From positions 1 through 15,235 of the forward strand of contig JAEDEQ010000046.1 in assembly GCA_016293225.1 (NCBI GenBank): 15,235 nucleotides of DNA, in the 5' to 3' direction. Below the pieces are notes generated by a model. The model saw only the letters and a list, made by a program, of their open reading frames with translations, did no database searches and was not told where the DNA came from. Below, piece by piece: positions 7,454 to 13,585 of this stretch (position 1 is the first letter of the stretch; each line of letters starts with the position of its first letter). Source of the DNA: Clostridiaceae bacterium (GTDB taxonomy: Bacteria; Bacillota; Clostridia; Oscillospirales; Acutalibacteraceae). Both the position numbers and the translations under genes were made by a program.

Positions 7454-8641
7454 TCAGTTCAAAAAACTCATCGAATAAAGGCAGTAGCCGTCATAGCCGT
7501 TTTCCTCAAGGAATTTTATCTGCCGAACAATGATATCGTTGTTTTTTATCCATTCGTCCTTTCCGCTTTCGCCTGCGTTCGGGTCCTCCTTTCCCTCCTT
7601 ATAGAGGGCAAGACCGGCGCAAAGGCGGACGTTTTTGCTTTTAACGGCGCTTTTCCACTCCTTTGCGCAGCTTTCAAAGGGCAGGCTTTCGTTTTCAAAG
7701 CCGAAGTACAGCTGCGGAATGAGCAGGTCGCACCAGCCGTCCTCGCTGCCCCATTTTTCGGTATCGGCATAGTATTGGGCGTAGTTTTTTTCAAGATTTC
7801 CGCAGGGACTTATGCTGAAAACCTTTTTCGGAGAAAAGCGCTTGACCTCAAGGTAAATTCCGCGCACAAGGGCGTTGACGTTCTCCCGCCGCCATTCGGA
7901 AAGCGAAAGCGCTCCGCCGGCCTTTTTGTACTCTTCAAACTGAACGCAGTCGATTTCTTCGCTCTCCGAGGGATAAAAATAATCGTCAATATGTATTCCG
8001 GAAACGTCATAGTTTTCAAGTATCTCGCGCACACCGGAGATTATGAGCCTTTGCGCCTTCAGCGAAGCCGGAGAAAAAAACATTCCCTCCTCAAGGGTGA
8101 CGACGTCGGGATAGGCGCACGTTTTTCCGGGGCTGTTTTCAGAGAGCTTTTCCTTTTCCTTTCCCTTTGGAAGGATACGGTAAGGATTTATCCACGCATG
8201 AACGGACAAATCAAAGCGCTTTGCCTGCTCTATTATTACGGAAAGGAAATCAAAGGAAAGCTTTTCCCCCTGCCTTTTTGCAACGCAGAACGACGAGGGG
8301 AAAAGCGAGCTTTCATATATAGCGTCCGCAAACGGCCTGACATGGACAAAAACGGTGTTGATGTTATGCTCCTTAAGCTTTTGAAACCTTTCGGAAAGAT
8401 AGGCGGAAAACTCCTTTTCGCTCCCTTTCGGCGCGGCCTCAAGCTCAAGATAGGAAAACCAGACTCCGCGCACCTGCTTTGCAATATCAAGAAAATTTTC
8501 GCGGTCGGCAACGCCGTTCCCGATATCTTCATCTCCGAAATACACCGTTTCGTCATTGACGGAGTTGTTGTCGCACGAACTGAAAAGAGAAAGGAGCAAA
8601 AGCGAAGCCAGCAAGGCGGAAATTAATTTTTTCGCTTTCAC
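7454..8641 (-). CDS. GHL10/DUF187-type glycosyl-hydrolase-like lipoprotein
   Basis: 395 residues. A positively charged start and hydrophobic stretch end in LFSSC, giving a probable lipidated Cys23; the -3 residue is Phe, which is slightly unusual for a lipobox. The rest is one TIM-barrel domain of the GHL10 (DUF187, YngK-like) family, predicted to act on a glycan at the cell surface. Visible motifs: RGVWFSYLE (58-66), INTVFVHVRPFADAIY (94-109), LSVHAWINPYR (145-155), VSGIHIDDYFYP (213-224) with the paired Asp219-Asp220 expected at the active site, KVFSISPCGN, and CDLLIPQLYFGF. The start is a GTG with AGGGGTG upstream; no better ATG is nearby. It is followed 93 bp later by the co-directional amidase, suggesting joint work on the envelope. 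The exact substrate is not known for most of this family. Confidence 0.9.
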   Translation of the reverse strand: MKAKKLISALLASLLLLSLFSSCDNNSVNDETVYFGDEDIGNGVADRENFLDIAKQVRGVWFSYLELEAAPKGSEKEFSAYLSERFQKLKEHNINTVFVHVRPFADAIYESSLFPSSFCVAKRQGEKLSFDFLSVIIEQAKRFDLSVHAWINPYRILPKGKEKEKLSENSPGKTCAYPDVVTLEEGMFFSPASLKAQRLIISGVREILENYDVSGIHIDDYFYPSESEEIDCVQFEEYKKAGGALSLSEWRRENVNALVRGIYLEVKRFSPKKVFSISPCGNLEKNYAQYYADTEKWGSEDGWCDLLIPQLYFGFENESLPFESCAKEWKSAVKSKNVRLCAGLALYKEGKEDPNAGESGKDEWIKNNDIIVRQIKFLEENGYDGYCLYSMSFLN

Positions 8642-8660
8642 GCCGCTTCACCCCTTTCTC

Positions 8661-8689
8661 TTGACAAGACAGTAAAAAAATAATAAGAT
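8661..8689 (+). promoter_or_regulatory. Sigma-A promoter for the zinc-ribbon/DUF1294 pair
   Basis: Perfect TTGACA at 8661-8666, 17-bp spacer and TAAGAT at 8684-8689, with an AGGAGGT ribosome site at 8700-8706. The inferred leader is short (about 18 nt). Confidence 0.7.
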
Positions 8690-8713
8690 AGTACTAATAA
8701 GGAGGTCATAAAA

Positions 8714-8992
8714 ATGGCAATTAAAACACCGGAAAAGCTCATCACCAAAAGCCACGGAAAATCGAACCGCGTCCCTTGCCCGGGCTGCAAAAAGGAGGTT
8801 TGCTTTTCCCTTTTTGAAAACGTTGATCTCTCCCCCGTTGCGGCGCTTTTGAAAAAGCAGGGCGGCTTTTTTGCCGTTTGCCCCGAGTGCGCGGCGGTCT
8901 TTGCCGTTAACGAAAACTATATCCGCGAAAAGGAGAGCGGAACGGTCTGCGCAATGACTCAAAGCGACCTTTCAAAGTGGGTGAACAAATAA
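8714..8992 (+). CDS. Small zinc-ribbon protein of unknown function
   Basis: 92 residues with two CxxC knuckles, Cys22/Cys25 (VPCPGCKKEV) and Cys56/Cys59 (FAVCPECAAVF), 30 residues apart. This suggests one four-Cys zinc site. There is no signal peptide, so it is probably cytosolic. A strong AGGAGGT site 7 bp upstream fixes the start. I do not recognise a named family; such small ribbons are often nucleic-acid or protein adaptors, but nothing here shows that. Its stop overlaps the start of the next gene by one base (TAATG), implying translational coupling to a DUF1294 membrane protein. The gene is divergent from the GHL10 lipoprotein gene. Confidence 0.75.
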   Translation: MAIKTPEKLITKSHGKSNRVPCPGCKKEVCFSLFENVDLSPVAALLKKQGGFFAVCPECAAVFAVNENYIREKESGTVCAMTQSDLSKWVNK

Positions 8993-9294
8993 TGAGCGTT
9001 AATTTTCGCCTTATCCTTTCCTACTTCATTGCCGTTTCGCTCATTTCGGTTGTGCTTACCGTCTGCGACAAATACCTCGCTCAGCACAACCGCAGGCGGA
9101 TAAGCGAAAAAGCGCTTTTTGCTTCGGCAATACTTGGCGGAAGTCTTTTTGAATACCTCACAATGAAGCTCATCAGGCACAAAACGCTGCACAAAAGGTT
9201 CATGCTCGGTCTTCCGGCAATCTTTATCCTCCAGGTCGTTTTGCTCGTTTTTCTTTATCTGCGCTTTGTTAAAACGGGAATAATTGCTTTGTAA
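8992..9294 (+). CDS. DUF1294 family small membrane protein
   Basis: 100 residues with a membrane segment at ~7-24, the family core CDKYLAQHNRRRISEKAL (25-42), a glycine pair at 49-50, the signature LIRHKTLHKRF (60-70), and a final membrane segment at ~75-92. The DKxxA, RRIxE and RHKT blocks are the hallmark of DUF1294, whose function is unknown. An in-frame GTG exists at 8977, but the ATG at 8992 is preferred because it overlaps the upstream stop codon (TAATG), the usual mark of reinitiation. The gene ends 13 bp from the convergent sipL gene. Confidence 0.85.
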   Translation: MSVNFRLILSYFIAVSLISVVLTVCDKYLAQHNRRRISEKALFASAILGGSLFEYLTMKLIRHKTLHKRFMLGLPAIFILQVVLLVFLYLRFVKTGIIAL

Positions 9295-9307
9295 GGTGCC
9301 GCCGCGC

Positions 9308-10840
9308 TCAGACGCACGGTATCATTATCATTTTATCTTCCTCAATTTCATCGCCGGAAATTCCGTTTTCATCGGCTATCGCCTTGCAGGTTGAACCGTA
9401 GCGCTTTGCAATGTTCCAGATTTTTTCGCCCTTTTTCGGATAGCAGATTATCAGCGCGCACTTTTGAGGCTGCTGTGCGCTTTCGTCCTCCTTTACCGCC
9501 ATGCAGACGCGCCTTTGCTCCGCGGAAAAAACGTTGAACCTTCCTTTAAGCGTGAGCGAAAACTGAACTTTTTCTCCGCCGAGGGGCGAAGCTTCAATTT
9601 TTTCAACCGTAACATAAGGGTCACAAAGGACTTTCTGAAGCTTTTTATGGACGTTTGCGTCAACCGTCAGCTCAAGGTCCTTTTCCGCATACTGAATGTT
9701 CGAGTCGGCGTCGATGAAAATGAGCCCGGCAAGAATGTTTATGCGAAGCTCAAGCTTCTCTCCGTTTGAGGCAACGCTGCAGGAGCTTTTAAGACACTGC
9801 GCGTCAATAATACTGCTTGCACTGCGGCCGGAAAGCTCGGCCGTCTTTTTATATGTTTCGTTAAAATCAAAGGTATACGCTTTTTTGCAGACATCGACAA
9901 AGGAATAATCGGCCTTGAGCGCGCAGCAGGTTGAATAGCAGTCCGTTACCATTTTTACGCTCTTTTCCGCCGTACCCTTGACAAGGGCGCAAACCTTTGC
10001 GGCAATTTCAAGCAGGCGGTTGCTGCCGGAGGAATCCGAGCGCGGCTGGAGGTTCAATGCTCTTACGCTGAGCTTTACAAAGCAGTCGTCGTCCTCGGAA
10101 AGGTTCGGTATCTCAATAATCTGGCTTATCGGCATTGAATGGCGGAACTTTTCAAGCTTTGTTTGTGCCGAATCGGCGCAGTAGAACACCTCGGTTACAA
10201 GCTCCCCTTTTATAAGCAGCTTTCCGCTGACGGCCTTTGCGGACTCAAGCGTTGCAAAGCTCAGGCTTCTTACTATCTTGCCTATTGGCTCTGCGTCCTG
10301 CGGAAGCGACGCGGTTTCGGACATATCGAAGCACTTTTCTCCTGCGGCGGTAACGCAGGCTATGCTTTCCTCGCTTTGCAGCGTTTGCGCGCCCGAATTT
10401 TCAATCTGCGTTATCATCTCGGTTTTTTCAAAACAGTGCGCTTTAAAAATTACAGAAACACTGCCGTCAATCGAAATTCGTCTGCGGCTTGCCGCGCGGC
10501 AGTTGATATACTCGGTCTCGCAATCGCAGGAAAGGACGGCGCTTTCCGGAATATCCTTAAGCTCGGCAGTTTTTGAAAGCTCGGTCTTGTGCTCAAAGCA
10601 GTCAAGCTTTTCCTCTGAATTGACATAAACCAAACGAATGACTATCTCACCCGAGGCGGTTATGCTGCTTTCCTCCTTACGCAGCGAATTGACCGAGGGG
10701 AAAGCGAAGCATTTGAGTATTCGCTTGATGTCCGAGCAGTAATCCGGAAGATTCAACTCAAGGTCAATGCTTTGCTCCGCCGGAGGGGCAGGAACGCATT
10801 TAAGGGTGCTCAGTTCTTCTTTTTTTAATTCAAAATCCAT
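9308..10840 (-). CDS. sipL: SipL-like spore morphogenesis protein (SPOCS/DUF3794 domains plus C-terminal LysM)
   Basis: 510 residues with no signal peptide, matching the size and layout of clostridial SipL. The N-terminal part (LPDYCSDIKRILKCFA, ~31-46, within a SPOCS domain at ~15-110) is the typical SPOCS opening, and similar beta-rich SPOCS modules follow at roughly 160-270 and 340-440. The last 49 residues are a LysM domain (KKGEKIWNIAKRYGSTCKAI and a terminal MIMIPCV). In Clostridioides difficile, SipL binds SpoIVA through its LysM domain and is needed to encase the forespore in coat; the same role is inferred here. The start ATG has AAAAGGAGAT seven bases upstream. Upstream lies a sigma-E-like promoter, consistent with mother-cell expression. 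An anonymous DUF3794/LysM protein is the cautious alternative name. Confidence 0.88.
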   Translation of the reverse strand: MDFELKKEELSTLKCVPAPPAEQSIDLELNLPDYCSDIKRILKCFAFPSVNSLRKEESSITASGEIVIRLVYVNSEEKLDCFEHKTELSKTAELKDIPESAVLSCDCETEYINCRAASRRRISIDGSVSVIFKAHCFEKTEMITQIENSGAQTLQSEESIACVTAAGEKCFDMSETASLPQDAEPIGKIVRSLSFATLESAKAVSGKLLIKGELVTEVFYCADSAQTKLEKFRHSMPISQIIEIPNLSEDDDCFVKLSVRALNLQPRSDSSGSNRLLEIAAKVCALVKGTAEKSVKMVTDCYSTCCALKADYSFVDVCKKAYTFDFNETYKKTAELSGRSASSIIDAQCLKSSCSVASNGEKLELRINILAGLIFIDADSNIQYAEKDLELTVDANVHKKLQKVLCDPYVTVEKIEASPLGGEKVQFSLTLKGRFNVFSAEQRRVCMAVKEDESAQQPQKCALIICYPKKGEKIWNIAKRYGSTCKAIADENGISGDEIEEDKMIMIPCV

Positions 10841-10888
10841 ATTGACATCTCCTTTTCACCGCGCCTGCGGCAAAATACTTCATAGTTA

Positions 10889-10917
10889 ACTCTATTCAAA
10901 AAACATACGCAATATGA
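10889..10917 (-). promoter_or_regulatory. Putative sigma-E-type promoter for sipL
   Basis: Minus strand: TCATATT (10917-10911), which fits the B. subtilis sigma-E -35 consensus exactly, a 14-bp spacer, and AATAGAGT (10896-10889), which keeps ATA, A and the final T of the -10. The inferred start near 10882 gives a leader of about 41 nt with the AAAAGGAGAT site. Confidence 0.5.
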
Positions 10918-11041
10918 GCGCCGACGGACGCGGATTTGAAATCGGAGGAACAAATTTTTGAAAACCTCGCTCAAAGCCCGCCGCCTAAAGCGGCTCATAT
11001 TGTTCAAAACGGATAAAACTTCTGCCTTAATCTTTTGCTTA

Positions 11042-11070
11042 TTGACAAGCGCAGCAATTAAGGGTAGAAT
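11042..11070 (+). promoter_or_regulatory. Strong sigma-A promoter for the DUF1292 gene
   Basis: TTGACA (11042-11047), 17-bp spacer, TAGAAT (11065-11070). The inferred start is near 11077. Confidence 0.85.
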
Positions 11071-11081
11071 ATAGCTATCAA

Positions 11082-11095
11082 ACGGGTGCGCCCGT
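11082..11095 (+). promoter_or_regulatory. Small hairpin at the 5' end of the DUF1292 mRNA
   Basis: ACGGG-TGCG-CCCGT forms a 5-bp stem about five bases from the inferred mRNA start and just before the CGGAGGA ribosome site (11098-11104). It may protect the 5' end; it does not sequester the ribosome site. Confidence 0.4.
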
Positions 11096-11111
11096 ACCGG
11101 AGGAAAACATT

Positions 11112-11426
11112 ATGAGTGATGATATCAATATGGATATGGATATAGTTACCGTTGTTGACGACGACGGCAAGGAGCATATTTTTGAAGAGCTTGACCGCAT
11201 TGAAACCGATGACGGCTCGCGCTATGTTGCGCTTATACCCGTCTATGACGACGAAACCGAAATTCTTGAGGATGACGGCGATGTTCTTATCCTCAAGGTG
11301 CTTGAGGAGGACGGAGAAAGCTACCTTGTTCAGATTGAGGACGAGGACGAATTTGAAACAATCGGAAACATTATTGAAGACCGCCTCATTGAAAAATATG
11401 AAAACGAGGAAGCAGAGGACGAATAA
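11112..11426 (+). CDS. DUF1292 domain protein, small acidic
   Basis: 104 residues, extremely rich in Asp and Glu. The arrangement ITVVDDDGKEHIFEEL-like opening (residues 11-27), RYVALIPV and LVQIEDEDEFETIGNIIEDR is that of DUF1292, the family of Bacillus YrzB. In many Firmicutes this gene follows alaS and ruvX, but here it stands alone under its own strong promoter. The molecular function is unknown. The start has CGGAGGA 7 bp upstream. No terminator lies between its stop and the structured RNA that begins about 25 bp later, so read-through into that RNA is possible. Confidence 0.9.
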   Translation: MSDDINMDMDIVTVVDDDGKEHIFEELDRIETDDGSRYVALIPVYDDETEILEDDGDVLILKVLEEDGESYLVQIEDEDEFETIGNIIEDRLIEKYENEEAEDE

Positions 11427-11450
11427 GGTCTGCTTTTGTGCAAATTAATA

Positions 11451-11630
11451 AACTACCTGCCGTTCTCGATCGTTCTGTTGTTATAACCCAACACGTTTTT
11501 AAACGGAGAGACGCTCGGGCAGCGGATTGCAGACCTCCCGGTTTTTCCGGACGAAGGGAGCGTGAACCTGCCCGGCTATCACCACCCTGCTTTTTGCAGG
11601 TTATATTAACAGTTCCGGCTCGGCGGGGTT
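11451..11630 (+). ncRNA. ssrS: Structured RNA of about 180 nt, candidate 6S RNA
   Basis: No coding frame is convincing here, yet a long-range fold is evident. A closing stem pairs CCTGCCG (11456-11462) with CGGCGGG (11621-11627), continued by CTGTTGTTATAACC (11475-11488) with GGTTATATTAACAG (11599-11612), 12 of 14 paired. About 25 nt on each side then stays open, followed by an apical arm, CGGGCAG (11516-11522) with CTGCCCG (11568-11574), capped by CTCCC/GGGAG (11535-11539 / 11556-11560). Closing stem, large symmetric bubble and terminal arm is the 6S architecture, the decoy for sigma-A RNA polymerase. The segment ACACGTTTTTAAACGG also resembles the corresponding part of Firmicute 6S as I recall it. 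No clear promoter is seen; it may be processed from the DUF1292 transcript. SRP RNA and tmRNA were considered and do not fit. Confidence 0.65.
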
Positions 11631-11631
11631 A

Positions 11632-11656
11632 AAAGCTGTCGCAACGCGACAGCTTT
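11632..11656 (+). terminator. Terminator-like hairpin after the structured RNA
   Basis: A perfect 11-bp stem (AAAGCTGTCGC / GCGACAGCTTT) with a 3-nt AAC loop directly follows the closing stem of the candidate 6S RNA. The following bases are U-rich but interrupted (TTTATCTATTATC), so termination may be partial. Confidence 0.65.
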
Positions 11657-11696
11657 ATCTATTATCCATTATCTATTATGTATTATCTATTATCTA
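11655..11696 (+). repeat. Tandem heptamer repeat, six units of TTATCTA
   Basis: Six consecutive 7-bp units: TTATCTA, TTATCCA, TTATCTA, TTATGTA, TTATCTA, TTATCTA. Only two units differ, each by one base. The array starts inside the 3' arm of the preceding hairpin and acts as its U-rich tail. It contains no coding sequence. Confidence 0.9.
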
Positions 11697-11721
11697 ACCC
11701 GGTTGTGCAAACGGTTTTTGT

Positions 11722-11734
11722 CCGTCCGCTCCGC
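11722..11734 (+). repeat. Direct repeat CCGTCCGCTCCGC, left copy
   Basis: This 13-bp sequence recurs exactly at 11953-11965, and in both places it is followed by a GGGTTAC- or GGGTAC-type run into CTTTT. The two copies flank the 137-bp inverted-repeat element and look like degenerate members of one repeat family. Confidence 0.7.
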
Positions 11735-11761
11735 TTTGGGTTACTTTTTCAGGCAGAATCC

Positions 11762-11898
11762 GTAGGGGCGTCGCTTGAGGCGCCCGGAGTACTTTGCCCA
11801 TTGCAGCCGCGTAAAAACCCAACGAAATCCCGACGTTTTGCGTTAATTTTTTGGCCGGCGTAAAGGGAAAAAACGGGCGCCTCAAGCGACGCCCCTAC
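11762..11898 (+). mobile_element. MITE-like element, 137 bp with perfect 25-bp terminal inverted repeats
   Basis: Positions 11762-11786 and 11874-11898 are exact reverse complements over 25 bp; the outer ends read GTAGGGGCGTCGC and GCGACGCCCCTAC. The 87-bp core has no coding frame. Elements with GTAGGGGCG...CGCCCCTAC ends are a recurrent non-coding repeat type in gut Clostridia, from general recollection. I see no target-site duplication (left flank CAGAATCC, right flank AATTTTAG). It encodes no transposase, so any movement would need one supplied from elsewhere. Confidence 0.7.
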
Positions 11899-11952
11899 AA
11901 TTTTAGCTTTTATGCTGTTCCTTTGTGGGTAAACGGCAATAGAAATTTACAC

Positions 11953-11999
11953 CCGTCCGCTCCGCAGGGGTACTTTTGTCGGTTGTGACAAAAGTAACC
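11953..11999 (+). repeat. Hairpin repeat with right copy of the CCGTCCGCTCCGC motif
   Basis: After the 13-bp motif (11953-11965), TACTTTTGTC (11971-11980) pairs perfectly with GACAAAAGTA (11987-11996) around a GGTTGT loop. A flanking GG/CC pair (11969-11970 / 11998-11999) extends it past one bulged base. The shorter left copy near 11722-11751 lacks the second arm. This is probably a dispersed non-coding repeat unit. Confidence 0.6.
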
Positions 12000-12060
12000 A
12001 AAAACACGCTTTGGTGCTACGGCGCAAGAAGGAAGCGCGGTGACGGCTTTGCGGGGTTTG

Positions 12061-12090
12061 GCTGCTGTACTTTGCGGCAGCTGTTTTTTT
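12061..12090 (+). terminator. Terminator-like hairpin
   Basis: GCTGCTG (12061-12067) pairs with CGGCAGC (12075-12081) with one G-U pair around a 7-nt loop, followed by TG and seven T. It would stop transcription entering from the repeat region before murD. Confidence 0.6.
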
Positions 12091-12105
12091 GTTGCAAAAA
12101 AAATT

Positions 12106-12132
12106 GGGGCAGACGGTTTTCTGCCGTTTTTT
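12106..12132 (+). terminator. Second, weaker terminator-like hairpin before murD
   Basis: GGCAG (12108-12112) and CTGCC (12121-12125) with an 8-nt loop, then GTTTTTT. The stem is only 5 bp, so this is tentative; it may back up the hairpin 25 bp upstream. Confidence 0.4.
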
Positions 12133-12162
12133 CAATTTTTTTCCGAACCTGCCAATATTTTA

Positions 12163-12191
12163 TTGCAACGGCAGGCGCCGGGTGGTATAAT
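12163..12191 (+). promoter_or_regulatory. Extended -10 sigma-A promoter of the murD-uppP operon
   Basis: TTGCAA (12163-12168), 17-bp spacer, TATAAT (12186-12191) preceded by TGG. The inferred start near 12198 gives a leader of about 30 nt with the GGAGTG ribosome site. Confidence 0.85.
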
Positions 12192-12227
12192 GTTTTGAAA
12201 ATTTAAATATTATCGGAGTGAAGAATC

Positions 12228-13571
12228 ATGAAAGAACAGCGTTTCCTTGTTGTCGGCGCAGGAAGAAGCGGCGTTTCGGCGGCAAAAATGCTCATTGAGC
12301 TTAAAAAGGACGTTACCGTTTTTGACTCAAAGGCAGATTTTGATACGGCAGCCTTTTGCAAAAAGGTCGGCGCACAGGTTCCGTTTATTCTCGGCAGCGC
12401 AAAAAGCGAGGAGCTGACGGGCTTTGACGTCTGCGTTGTCAGCCCCGGAGTTTCGCTTGAGACGGATATTATGAAAGCTGTTGCCGCGGCGGAAATTCCC
12501 GTCTGGAGCGAGATTGAGCTTGCCTATCGCTTTGACAAGGGTCAGGTTGTTGCCATTACGGGAACTAACGGCAAAACAACAACCACAACCCTTGTCTATG
12601 AAATTGTTAAAGAATGGAACAGGAACACGCTGCTTGTGGGCAACATTGAAATTCCGTATACCGGCCTTGCGCTGACTTCTTCAGAGGACGGTTTCACCGT
12701 TGCGGAGATAAGCTCCTTTCAGCTTGAAACAATGCGCACCGTAAAGCCGCGCGTTTCCGCGGTGCTCAACATAACGCCCGATCACCTTGACAGGCACAAA
12801 ACAATGGAAAATTATTCCGCGCTCAAAATGTCGATTGCAAAAAATCAGGACAAAAACGATTACTGCGTTCTGAATTTTGAGGACGAATACCTCAGAGAAC
12901 ACGCAAAAGACCTTGATTGCAACGTTGTTTTTTTCAGCAGCAGGCGCACTCTTGAAAACGGAGTGTATCTTGAAAACGGCGAATTTATCATTGCCCTCGG
13001 CGGAAAAAGAGAGGTTCTCTGCCGCACGGACGAGGTGAAGCTTGTTGGCACGCACAACTTTGAAAACATCATGGCGGCTGTTGCCATGACGTACTGCCTC
13101 GGCGTTCCGACGGGAATTATCCGCAAGGTTACAAAGGAATTTACGGCCGTTGAACACCGCATTGAGTTCGTCCGCGAGGTTAACGGCGTTAAGTATTACA
13201 ACGACTCAAAGGGTACTAACACCGACGCCGCAATAAAGGCGATTGACGCAATGCCGTCCAAAACCGTTCTCATCGGCGGCGGCTACGACAAAAAAAGCGA
13301 CTATACCGATTGGGTCAGCCGCTTTCCCGGAAAGGTGCGCCTTCTGGTGCTCCTCGGTCAGACAAAAGAGAGCATTGCCGAAGCCTGCGAAAAGGTTGGC
13401 TTCAGCTCCTACGTCTTTGCCGAATCTTTGCAGGAAGCAGTAAAAATCTGCGCCGAAAACGCAAAAAGCGGAGACTGCGTTCTGCTCTCCCCCGCCTGCG
13501 CCTCCTGGGGAATGTTCAGCTGCTATCAGGAGCGCGGAAACATTTTTAAGGAGCTTGTTCGGGCTCTTTGA
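12228..13571 (+). CDS. murD: UDP-N-acetylmuramoyl-L-alanine--D-glutamate ligase
   Basis: The cytosolic Mur ligase that adds D-Glu to UDP-MurNAc-L-Ala with ATP in peptidoglycan precursor synthesis. At 447 residues it has the normal length. The N-terminal nucleotide-binding domain begins with FLVVGAGRSGVSAAKML. The ATP P-loop is AITGTNGKTTTTTL, with GTNGKT at 112-117. The central domain shows ISSFQLETM and LNITPDHLDRH. The C-terminal part has HNFENIMAAVAM, YNDSKGTNTDAA and the MurD end motif LSPACASWGMF. The start ATG follows GGAGTG. It stands outside the usual dcw cluster order and is paired with uppP, whose ribosome site begins right after the murD stop. Confidence 0.98.
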   Translation: MKEQRFLVVGAGRSGVSAAKMLIELKKDVTVFDSKADFDTAAFCKKVGAQVPFILGSAKSEELTGFDVCVVSPGVSLETDIMKAVAAAEIPVWSEIELAYRFDKGQVVAITGTNGKTTTTTLVYEIVKEWNRNTLLVGNIEIPYTGLALTSSEDGFTVAEISSFQLETMRTVKPRVSAVLNITPDHLDRHKTMENYSALKMSIAKNQDKNDYCVLNFEDEYLREHAKDLDCNVVFFSSRRTLENGVYLENGEFIIALGGKREVLCRTDEVKLVGTHNFENIMAAVAMTYCLGVPTGIIRKVTKEFTAVEHRIEFVREVNGVKYYNDSKGTNTDAAIKAIDAMPSKTVLIGGGYDKKSDYTDWVSRFPGKVRLLVLLGQTKESIAEACEKVGFSSYVFAESLQEAVKICAENAKSGDCVLLSPACASWGMFSCYQERGNIFKELVRAL

Positions 13572-13585
13572 CAGGAGGATTCAGC

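Noticed and set aside
7418..8626. A 402-codon open frame on the plus strand opposite the GHL10 lipoprotein gene
   Set aside because: It is the complement of a well-supported gene, has no ribosome site, no recognisable domain and an unnatural composition; the opposite frame stays open because of the codon bias of the real gene.
11655..11696. Replication origin iterons
   Set aside because: Six AT-rich heptads alone do not make an origin; there is no DnaA box cluster, rep gene or partition gene nearby.
11762..11898. CRISPR-like interpretation of the repeated motifs
   Set aside because: The 25-bp units are inverted, not direct, only two copies exist, and there are no spacers of equal length or cas genes.
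11438..12206. Small frames of 60-76 codons in the 11438-12206 stretch
   Set aside because: They cross inverted repeats, the heptad array or the folded RNA, have no ribosome sites and no resemblance to proteins; the region is better read as RNA and repeats.
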